Positions 41,908 to 49,390 of a DNA stretch of 64,000 bases are shown here, in pieces. Made by a program: the position numbers and the translations under genes. Under the pieces are notes generated by a model. It was given only the letters and a program-made list of their open reading frames with translations, did not search any database and was not told the DNA's origin. Source of the DNA: Gemmatimonadaceae bacterium (lineage in GTDB: Bacteria; Gemmatimonadota; Gemmatimonadetes; Gemmatimonadales; Gemmatimonadaceae); the NCBI GenBank assembly GCA_030835125.1, contig JAUQWM010000005.1, forward strand, positions 62,001 through 126,000. Reading direction: 5' to 3'. Every line of letters starts with the position of its first letter. Position 1 is the first letter of the stretch.

Positions 41908-44598
41908 CTACCGCTCCCTCACCCCCGACCGGCCGGAACTCGCGGCTGTTTCCAACCCCAGGCTCATCAGGTTGACGAACAGCCTCGCTGCTCCCGGGAC
42001 CGCGGCCGGCAGCTGCTGAACCAGGGCGAGCGTCGTGAAGACCCAGGTGCCTCGACCGAGCGGTGCGACCAGGAGGGCGCCCCGGCTCGGTGGCTGATCG
42101 GGGTCGTGCATCTCGAGCGGCGTCGCATAACGCGGATCGATGACGCGGGGCATGAAGGCCGCCCGTTCACCAACCCACCCACCCCAATCGGCCTCGGTGA
42201 GGCGGTTGGGCCAGGTGAGCACCCGGGGTGAGGGCGACGAAACCGTCACGGGCGCGTTTTCCACGGTCACCCGGTCCGTGGTGCCGTCCGGCGCCGGACC
42301 AAGCGGATAGGGGAAGACATCGTACGCAAACGTCGCCGCCGTTCCGCCCAGCACCAGCACCGTGCCGCCCCGCCGCGCGAACTCGAGGAGCCTGGCATTG
42401 GACGCCACCAGCTCAGGGTGCGCCTCGTACGCGCGCGGACCCACGACGACCGTCGTGAACCGCGACAGGTCGGCGTTCAGGAGTTCGTCGTAGTCGAGGA
42501 CCGTGAGGCGAACGCCGAGCTGGCGGAGGTAGGGCGTGATCAGGTCGCCCACCCCCTGCAGGTACGCCACGGTGAGCCGGCTTGGCACCGTGACCTCCAC
42601 CCCCTGCAGCCAGAGCCCCGATCCGCGACTCAACTGGATGGGACGAAGGTGCGGATACCGGATCGTGCGCAGGCCGCGGTCGAACTCCGCGCTGTCCGCG
42701 TCCCGCCCGAAGAGCCCGAACGGATGGCGGCCCGGCTTCACCGTGCCGCGGAGGCGCAGCAGCAGCTCCGTGCTCCCTTGCGGTGCGAGCGTGATCGTCG
42801 CCGGCAACGAATCCACGCGCATGCCCTCCGGCGCCACGAGGTGCAGCGACACCGTCCGTGTGCGCTCGGCGTGCGACTGCACCGAGAAGCGCAGCAGCCG
42901 GTCGACCGGCTTGCCGGCGGGGATCCACTCGAGGCTGTGGTCGAAGCCGAGCGTGACCGGGGGCACCCCGCTCACGATCCGGTCCTGCACGCCGCCTAAC
43001 GGGTCAGCTGTCCGGTGGACGACCGGACCGATGCTCATGGTGACCAGCTGCCCGGCGATGCGCGCCATGACGGTCACGTCACTGACCCGGCGGATGGTCT
43101 CCGGGATGGCGACCGCGGAGACGGTCACCCGGTCCGGCGTCGAGGCTGGCCTGGCCATGCCGTCGAGGGCGGACACGAACGGCTCATGCAGGTCCTGCTC
43201 CTTCTGGCCGAGCCACCACGGCGCGGTGTTGCCGAGGACCCGGAAGGGCATCGTCCATCGCACCGTGCTGTCGGGCGGAACCTGCTGCAGCCCGATGCGC
43301 CTCTCCGCGTCGCCGGAAATCGAGACGGTTGCCAGCTGGATCGTGGCACGACCATGGTTCGCCACCGTGAGTGTCGCCGGCACGGAATCACCGTACGCGA
43401 CCTGTTCGCGATCGGCGACCATCGTGATCTCGATACCGGCGGCGATGAAGGCGGCTTCGCTGGCCCGGCGCGTGACCAGGTCGATGGCGGCATCGAGGTC
43501 GAGCTGGCCGGGCCGGCCGCACGCTGAGACCGATGAGGGAAATGCTGATGCACCGACGGTCGGGTGTAGGCAGCGCGGTGTTCGGCTGCGCACCCACGCG
43601 GAAAGCCGCGCCACGCGGGCGAGGTGCGTCACCGCGCCGTCCGGCTGTCGCAGGTCCAGGAGCGTCCGTGCCGAGTCCGCCAATGCCGCCATCAGGCTGA
43701 CGATCCGTGTGACGGTGTCGGCGCCGCCCGCGCCAAGCCGCGCGAACGTCGTGTCGATGCCATCAAAGAGGGACGGCGCCGTGAGCGCCGGCACGGAATC
43801 GGGGGCGAGCGTCACGACTCGCGCGAGCGTCAGGGTCCGACCGTTGTCGCCCGTCTCGCGCAGCAGCGAGTCGGGGTAGCCCTGCGTGCGATGCACGGCC
43901 CTGCTGGCGGCCGCGAGCGCCGTCCAGGTGCGTCCGCTGACCGGGTCGAATCCCTCCACGTCGATCGTCAGGCCGCTGCCCGGTCCGTAGAGCGTGGACG
44001 GCCGCCAGGGGAACCCGTGCCGTGCGACCGGGAACCGCGCCGTGTCGCCGGCGACCTCGAAGGCTTCCCGCGCGAGCAGGGCGGATGCCTCATGGTGGCC
44101 GTCGCTGTCGTCAGGAGAACCCAGGTAGCGGGCAATGATCACGTGCGGGCGGAACGAGCGGATCACCGTCACGACATCGCCCAGCACCGCCTCGCGCGGC
44201 CAGTGCTGAAAGGTCTCACTCGCCGTCCGTGAGAAGCCGAAGTCGTACGCGCGGGTGAAAAACTGCTGCGCGCCATCGATGCGTCGCGCCTCGAGGACTT
44301 CTGCCGTGCGCACCGCGCCCAGGCCGTCGCCGAGCTCGTAGCCGGCCACGTTGACGCCGCTTTCGCCGCGCGTGAGCGAGAGGTACGCGGTCTCGATGCT
44401 CTTCCCGCGGGACAGCCAGGTGATGAGCCGGGTGTCCTCGTCATCGGGGTGCGCGCCGACGATGAGCACGCGCGCCGTCACTGTGAGTCCGCGGACACGC
44501 TGGTCCAGCGCCACGGCGCTGGACTCCTGGGCGGTCGCGACCATGACCGGGGAGGCGAGGAAGAGTGCCCCGGTGAGCAGCGCTCTCGCAGGGTGCAT
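41908..44598 (-). CDS. PIG-L/LmbE-family deacetylase, large secreted form, 896 aa
   Basis: ATG 44598 gives MHPARALLTGALFLASPVMV, a signal peptide; a TTG at 44619 would add seven residues. The PIG-L domain spans about 40-270: RVLIVGAHPDDEDTRLITWL with the AHPDDE zinc motif, TRGESGVNVAGYELGDGLGA, and SDGHHEASALLAREAF with the second metal His pair. The remaining 600 residues contain beta-sandwich-like repeats and a C-terminal part like a class-I glutamine-amidotransferase-type domain (RFTTVVVGPRAYEAHPELVA, GGTVLVLGGTAATFAYDVFP). Likely a glycan N-deacetylase acting outside the cytoplasm. Confidence 0.9.
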   Translation of the reverse strand: MHPARALLTGALFLASPVMVATAQESSAVALDQRVRGLTVTARVLIVGAHPDDEDTRLITWLSRGKSIETAYLSLTRGESGVNVAGYELGDGLGAVRTAEVLEARRIDGAQQFFTRAYDFGFSRTASETFQHWPREAVLGDVVTVIRSFRPHVIIARYLGSPDDSDGHHEASALLAREAFEVAGDTARFPVARHGFPWRPSTLYGPGSGLTIDVEGFDPVSGRTWTALAAASRAVHRTQGYPDSLLRETGDNGRTLTLARVVTLAPDSVPALTAPSLFDGIDTTFARLGAGGADTVTRIVSLMAALADSARTLLDLRQPDGAVTHLARVARLSAWVRSRTPRCLHPTVGASAFPSSVSACGRPGQLDLDAAIDLVTRRASEAAFIAAGIEITMVADREQVAYGDSVPATLTVANHGRATIQLATVSISGDAERRIGLQQVPPDSTVRWTMPFRVLGNTAPWWLGQKEQDLHEPFVSALDGMARPASTPDRVTVSAVAIPETIRRVSDVTVMARIAGQLVTMSIGPVVHRTADPLGGVQDRIVSGVPPVTLGFDHSLEWIPAGKPVDRLLRFSVQSHAERTRTVSLHLVAPEGMRVDSLPATITLAPQGSTELLLRLRGTVKPGRHPFGLFGRDADSAEFDRGLRTIRYPHLRPIQLSRGSGLWLQGVEVTVPSRLTVAYLQGVGDLITPYLRQLGVRLTVLDYDELLNADLSRFTTVVVGPRAYEAHPELVASNARLLEFARRGGTVLVLGGTAATFAYDVFPYPLGPAPDGTTDRVTVENAPVTVSSPSPRVLTWPNRLTEADWGGWVGERAAFMPRVIDPRYATPLEMHDPDQPPSRGALLVAPLGRGTWVFTTLALVQQLPAAVPGAARLFVNLMSLGLETAASSGRSGVRER

Positions 44599-45016
44599 CG
44601 GTGCAGGTCTGGGGGACAATCGTACGCAGCGAGTGACGCCAATCTGCCACCGATCGCCCGGTGTCGCATCGTGGTTAATGGATTCGTAATCCGTCGATCA
44701 GCGACGACCGTGCCGGCCTTCGGTCGCGACCGGGTCTCGACGGGAGCGCGAGCGTGCCTGGAAACCGTGACGACGGGGCCCCAGGTTCAACGCGCCCGGC
44801 GGGGAGGATTGCGCGCCGTGACGTGACCCCGCCGCGCAATGGCCGCCGCCGCTGCAGGGCGCACGCTCGCGACCTCAGCGTTAGGCTCCGGCAACGAGGC
44901 ACCGGCACCCGCGCGCCGCAGGGGGGTACCGGTTCCGGCGTCGGCACGACTGAACCCCGACGCGGGCTCGGAACGGCACCCTGATCCCGAGCCCGACACT
45001 GTCGCGGAGTGCGCGC
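44599..45016. other. Divergent intergenic region with tRNA-like fragment
   Basis: No gene is supported between the PIG-L and SOD genes. At 44670-44695 the segment GTGGTTAATGGATTCGTAA followed by TCCGT can fold as a 5-bp anticodon stem with a 7-base loop TTCGTAA (anticodon CGT, threonine), with a D-arm-like GTGGTTA before it, but no T-arm or acceptor stem follows. It may be chance or a tRNA remnant. One CGTTAGG word lies at 44879. Confidence 0.35.
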
Positions 45017-45598
45017 ATGCGAACCTTCCTGACGACGGCCCTCATCGGCGTGGTGTTGAGCGCCTGCACCCGGGGACCTGGTGTCGCGGACGATACGACC
45101 GCGATGGACAGCGCTGGGGCGACCGCGGCGCCCGCGAGTACCGGAACGGCAACGGCGACCCTGCGCGATGCGTCCGGTCGTGAGCTCGGCACCCTGACGC
45201 TCACCGACACCGTCGGTGGCATCGTCGTCTCCGGCAGGCTGAGCGGCCTCGCGCCCGGGGAGCACGGGTTGCACCTGCACATGACCGGCAGCTGCGAGCC
45301 GCCCGCCTTCGCCTCGGCGGGTCCGCACTGGAACCCGACCAGTGCCCAGCACGGCGCGCAGAATCCGCAGGGGCCGCACCGGGGCGACATGCCTAACGTG
45401 TCGGCCGGGCCCGACAGCAGCGCGGTCGTGCAGGCGCTGACGCCGGGCGGGTCGCTGCGGGGTGCCGCCGACATGCTCCTCGACGCGGACGCCGCGGCCG
45501 TCATCCTCCACGCATCGGGCGACGACTACCGGACCGATCCCTCCGGCGGCTCGGGGTCGCCGATCGCGTGCGGAGTGGTCACCGATACCGGGCGTTGA
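45017..45598 (+). CDS. Cu/Zn superoxide dismutase-family lipoprotein, 193 aa
   Basis: Lipoprotein signal MRTFLTTALIGVVLSACTRG (Cys17), then a Thr/Ala-rich linker. The SOD core has GEHGLHLHMTGSCEPPAFAS (copper His pair), AGPHWNPTSAQHGAQNPQGP (bridging and zinc His), HRGDMPNVSAG, and ILHASGDDYRTDPSGGSGSP with the last copper His; Cys residues in TGSCE and SPIACGVV can form the family disulfide. All metal ligands expected of a periplasmic SodC are present. It would remove superoxide at the cell envelope. Confidence 0.93.
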   Translation: MRTFLTTALIGVVLSACTRGPGVADDTTAMDSAGATAAPASTGTATATLRDASGRELGTLTLTDTVGGIVVSGRLSGLAPGEHGLHLHMTGSCEPPAFASAGPHWNPTSAQHGAQNPQGPHRGDMPNVSAGPDSSAVVQALTPGGSLRGAADMLLDADAAAVILHASGDDYRTDPSGGSGSPIACGVVTDTGR

Positions 45599-45726
45599 GC
45601 GGTCGCGGACGGGCTCCCTGCCAACGGGGAACGGGAACGGCCTGAACCGGTCGTGCGGAAGGATGGAATCGACCCTATCTTCAGCCATCCCGGCCGTTTC
45701 CATTCCCGCCGCTTCCGAGTCACGCC

Positions 45727-47568
45727 GTGTCCAATCCACTCAGTCGCCGCGAAGTCGTCGCCCTATTGGCCTCCACAGCCGCCTTGCCCCTGGTTGCGGC
45801 CTGTGCCGGCGACGGAGGGTCGACGACATCGGGTCGCGATGAGGCGGCCCTCACCCTGCTGAATGACTGCGCCGAGCACCTGCTGGCGCTCTTCCCCGAG
45901 ACGGCAACGTCACTCGGGATCGATACCGGCGCGCGCGCGACGCTCCGCTCGCAACTCGCCGACCGGTCCGAGGCGGGAAAGCAGCGCATCGCGGCCCAGG
46001 TCCGCACGGACCTGGAGCGAGTCAACGCCTTCGATGCCGCCGGTCTCTCACACCAGACCCGTACCAGCCTCGAGGTCGTGAAGAGCGCGTACGCGACCGC
46101 GCTCGAGGGCTTCTCACTGCCGTACGGCGACATCACCGTCGGGAGCTGGCGCAACACGCCGTACGTGGTCATCCAGAATGTCGGCGCCTATCTCGACATC
46201 CCCCGCTTCCTCGACAGTGATCACCGCATCGAGAACGCGTCGGACGCCGAGGCGTACCTGACGCGACTGCAATCGTACGCCAGGCAGCTCGACGGGGAAC
46301 TGGGCCGGATCCAGGCGGCACGCGAGATGGGGCTGGTGCCGCCGGCCTTCCTGCTCGACAAGGCGCTGGGACAGCTGAATCTCTCCATCGAGAACGCGCG
46401 CCGGGGCGGTTCCGTGGTCGAGTCGATCGAGCGGCGCACCGGGAACATCCCCGGCACCTGGGGCGACCGGGCACGAGCCATCGCGGCGCAGGAGATCGCG
46501 CCGGCGCTCCGGCGGCAATCGGAGGAACTGCGGGCGCAGCGCCGGGTCGCGACCGACGATCCCGGCATCGCCGCGCGCCCGCAGGGCGCGGAGTTCTACC
46601 GGTGGGCGCTCAAGGCCTCGACCACGACGTCGATGACGCCTGACGAGATTCACGAGATGGGCCAGGCGGAACTGCGCACGCTACACGGACAGATGGACAC
46701 GATCCTCCGGGAAGTCGGCTACACGACGGGTTCGGTGGGCGAACGGATGAAGGCGCTGGCGAAGGACCCGCGCTACCAGTTCGCCGAGGGCGATGCCGGC
46801 CGCGCCGAGATCATGGCGTTCATCAACGAACGGCTCGCGTGGATCAGGGCGCAGATGCCGCGCGCGTTCAACACCCTGGTGAACCCGAACATGGAAGTGA
46901 AGCGACTTCCGCCCGAGGAAGAACCGGGTGCCCCCGGCGCCTACGGGGGCGCCGGTTCGATCGACGGGACCATTCCCGGCCGGTACTGGATCAACCTCCG
47001 GACCACCGACCTTCACAGCAAGTACAGCCTCGCCGACCTCACCTTCCACGAGTCGATTCCCGGGCACATCTGGGAAGGGGAGTACTCGCGCTCCATGCCG
47101 GTCATCCGGACGATGCTCGCGTTCAACGCGTTTTCCGAAGGCTGGGCGCTCTACGCCGAGCAGCTTGCCGACGAACTGGGCGCCTATGAGACCGATCGTG
47201 TCGGGCGGCTCGGCTACCTCCAGTCGCTTGCGTTCCGTGCGTGCCGCCTGGTGGTCGACACCGGCCTCCACGCGAAGCAGTGGACGCGCGAACAGGGCGT
47301 TCGCTTCTTCGTCGACGTGAACGGATCGAACCCGGAGGAAGTGGCGAGCGAGGTCGACCGGTACTGCGCATGGCCAGGGCAGGCGTGTGGCTACAAGGTG
47401 GGTCACACCGAGATCAACCGGCAGCGCGAAAAGGCGCAGGCCGCGTTAGGTGCGCGCTACGACCTCAAGGCCTTCAACGACACGGTGGTCGGCGGGGGAA
47501 ACGTGCCGCTCGACGTCCTGGGCAGGAACGTGGACGAATACATCCAGGCCGGGGGCCGACAGGGGTAG
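45727..47568 (+). CDS. DUF885 family lipoprotein (predicted zinc peptidase), 613 aa
   Basis: GTG start at 45727; Tat/lipoprotein signal SRREVVALLASTAALPLVAA then CAG (lipobox at Cys26). The conserved DUF885 core is near the C-terminus: YSLADLTFHESIPGHIWEGE with the HExxxxH site, FSEGWALYAEQLADELGAYE with the third-ligand Glu, and WPGQACGYKVGHTEINRQRE. The fold is related to carboxypeptidase Taq/M32-like metallopeptidases. Substrate unknown. It lies 46 bp before the LigD-ligase gene and is unlikely to be functionally linked to it. Confidence 0.92.
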   Translation: MSNPLSRREVVALLASTAALPLVAACAGDGGSTTSGRDEAALTLLNDCAEHLLALFPETATSLGIDTGARATLRSQLADRSEAGKQRIAAQVRTDLERVNAFDAAGLSHQTRTSLEVVKSAYATALEGFSLPYGDITVGSWRNTPYVVIQNVGAYLDIPRFLDSDHRIENASDAEAYLTRLQSYARQLDGELGRIQAAREMGLVPPAFLLDKALGQLNLSIENARRGGSVVESIERRTGNIPGTWGDRARAIAAQEIAPALRRQSEELRAQRRVATDDPGIAARPQGAEFYRWALKASTTTSMTPDEIHEMGQAELRTLHGQMDTILREVGYTTGSVGERMKALAKDPRYQFAEGDAGRAEIMAFINERLAWIRAQMPRAFNTLVNPNMEVKRLPPEEEPGAPGAYGGAGSIDGTIPGRYWINLRTTDLHSKYSLADLTFHESIPGHIWEGEYSRSMPVIRTMLAFNAFSEGWALYAEQLADELGAYETDRVGRLGYLQSLAFRACRLVVDTGLHAKQWTREQGVRFFVDVNGSNPEEVASEVDRYCAWPGQACGYKVGHTEINRQREKAQAALGARYDLKAFNDTVVGGGNVPLDVLGRNVDEYIQAGGRQG

Positions 47569-47613
47569 CCCGCGCCAGCGCCGCCGCTTCCGGACGGCCT
47601 GGACCCCCAGGAC

Positions 47614-48477
47614 ATGCCGAAGGAATTTCCCGGCTGGCTCGAGCCCATGGCGGCGACCCTCACCCAGGAGCGCTTCACGGATCCCGGGTGGATCTTCGAG
47701 CGGAAGTACGATGGCATCCGCCTGCTCGCGTTCCGGCAGGATGCTACCGTGGACCTCTACTCCCGGGCGCGCAACCCGCAGCACATGCCGGCGCTGGCCG
47801 AGGCCATCGCCCGGCTTCCTGTTCGTGACGTCATCCTCGACGGCGAGATCACCTGGGATCGGTCTGGGGCGTATCATGTCTTCGACATCCTGTGGATCGA
47901 CGGCCGGGACCTGACATCGCTTCCGCTCGACGAGCGACGAACTATCCTGGCGGCGTTGCCGCTGGCCCCTCCCCTCCAGCGCGTGGAAGCGATCGATCAC
48001 CCGGCGCCATGGGACCTGGCGTGTGCCGAGGGCTGGGAAGGCGTGATCGCCAAGCGGAGGGACGCGCCGTACGAACATCGCCGCTCGAAGCACTGGCTCA
48101 AGATGAAGTGCGAGGTCTCGCACGACTTCGTGGTCGGCGGGTTCACCGAGCCGCTGGGGACGCGGGTAGGGCTGGGCGCGCTGCTGGTGGGCTACTTCGA
48201 TGGCGCCGATTTCGTCTATGCCGGCAAGGTCGGGACCGGCTTTGATCGCGCCTTGCTCCTCGACCTGAGGCGCCGGCTCGAGGCCGCGGAGGTCGACGCG
48301 CCGCCGTTCACACAGGCGACCGGGCTGCCGCGCGTGCGCGCGCACTGGGTGCGTCCGGAAATCGTCGTGCGCGTCGCCTTCATCGAGTGGACCGTCCACG
48401 AGAAGCTCCGTCACTCGCGGCTCCTGTCTGTATTGGCCGGCCGCGATCCCCGCGACGTGATCCGGAAGGCGCCGTGA
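47614..48477 (+). CDS. LigD-type ATP-dependent DNA ligase, stand-alone ligase domain, 287 aa
   Basis: FPGWLEPMAATLTQERFTDP and motif I WIFERKYDGIRLLAFRQDA (Lys nucleophile) match the ligase domain of LigD. Further motifs: VILDGEITW, YHVFDILWIDGRDLTSLPLD, GWEGVIAKRRDAPYEHRRSK, HWLKMKC and the OB-fold GKVGTGFDRALLLDLRRRLE. Its length equals that domain alone, without nuclease or polymerase domains. The stop overlaps the polymerase gene by 4 bp (GTGA), so both parts are made together. Role: end sealing in double-strand-break repair, if a Ku protein exists elsewhere. Confidence 0.94.
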   Translation: MPKEFPGWLEPMAATLTQERFTDPGWIFERKYDGIRLLAFRQDATVDLYSRARNPQHMPALAEAIARLPVRDVILDGEITWDRSGAYHVFDILWIDGRDLTSLPLDERRTILAALPLAPPLQRVEAIDHPAPWDLACAEGWEGVIAKRRDAPYEHRRSKHWLKMKCEVSHDFVVGGFTEPLGTRVGLGALLVGYFDGADFVYAGKVGTGFDRALLLDLRRRLEAAEVDAPPFTQATGLPRVRAHWVRPEIVVRVAFIEWTVHEKLRHSRLLSVLAGRDPRDVIRKAP

Positions 48478-49322
48478 TCATCTCACACCCGGAGAAGGTG
48501 CTCTTCCCCGACGATGGCATCACGAAGGGGGAGCTGGCGGCGTACTACGAGACCATCGCGCCCGTGATGCTCCCGCACCTCGCCGGGCGACCCATCACCA
48601 TGGAGCGCTTCCACCGCGGGATCGCCGAAAAGGGGTTCATCCAGAAGTCGGTCACGAAGGGGTTTCCCGAATGGCTGGAGCGGGTGGAGGTCCCGAAGAA
48701 GGGAGGAAGCGTCCATCATCCCGTCGTGAGGGACGTCCGCGCCCTCCTCTGGCTGGCCAACCAGAACTGCATAACGCCGCACGTCTGGGCGTCCCGTGTC
48801 CCGGACCTGTACCATCCCGACGTCTGCATCCTCGACCTGGACCCTTCGGCGGATGAACCGGAGCGACTGCGGGATGCGGCGTGCGCGGTACGGGACGTCC
48901 TGGCGGAATTCGGCCTGACGAGCTGGGTGAAGACCTCGGGTTCCAAGGGATTCCACATCGCCGTGCCCCTCGACCGCTCGGCCGACGCCGGCGCGGTGTC
49001 GGGCTTCGCCCACGGAGTCGGGCGCCTGATGGTCGAGCGCCATCCCGACCTGTTCACCATGGAATTCGCGAAGGTGGACCGCGGCGGCCGCATCTATCTC
49101 GACGTGGGGCGCAACCATCCCCCGGCGACGTTCGCCGCGGCGTATGCGGTCCGCCCGAAACCGGGAGCGCCGGTGTCGGCTCCCTGCACGTGGGAGGAAC
49201 TGGAGTCGCTGGCCGTGAGGCCGCAGACGCTCACGCTGCGATCGATGCCTGCGCGAGTGGCGAAGGCCGGCGACCTGTGGGGTGATCTCCTGCGAACCCC
49301 CCATTCCCTCCCGGTCGGGTAA
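48474..49322 (+). CDS. LigD-type polymerase/primase domain protein, 282 aa
   Basis: GTG 48474 overlaps the ligase stop and gives a start directly before ISHPEKVLFPDDGITKGELA, the canonical beginning of the LigD polymerase domain. PDVCILDLDPSADEP carries the catalytic Asp pair, VKTSGSKGFHIAVPLD the nucleotide-binding loop, and RIYLDVGRNHPPATFAAAYA the late conserved block. It is an archaeo-eukaryotic-primase-type polymerase that fills ends during non-homologous joining. The last residues (LRTPHSLPVG) are past the domain. Confidence 0.94.
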   Translation: MIISHPEKVLFPDDGITKGELAAYYETIAPVMLPHLAGRPITMERFHRGIAEKGFIQKSVTKGFPEWLERVEVPKKGGSVHHPVVRDVRALLWLANQNCITPHVWASRVPDLYHPDVCILDLDPSADEPERLRDAACAVRDVLAEFGLTSWVKTSGSKGFHIAVPLDRSADAGAVSGFAHGVGRLMVERHPDLFTMEFAKVDRGGRIYLDVGRNHPPATFAAAYAVRPKPGAPVSAPCTWEELESLAVRPQTLTLRSMPARVAKAGDLWGDLLRTPHSLPVG

Positions 49323-49390
49323 CCGTCGCAACCCGGGCGGTGGGTGAGTCCGCGATCCCGGCGCAGGGTGCGGGGGCGACATGTTGGTGG

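Noticed and set aside
47614-49322. A Ku gene next to the split LigD
   Set aside because: Neighbouring genes are a DUF885 protein and an ADOP permease; no Ku-like protein is encoded in the window.
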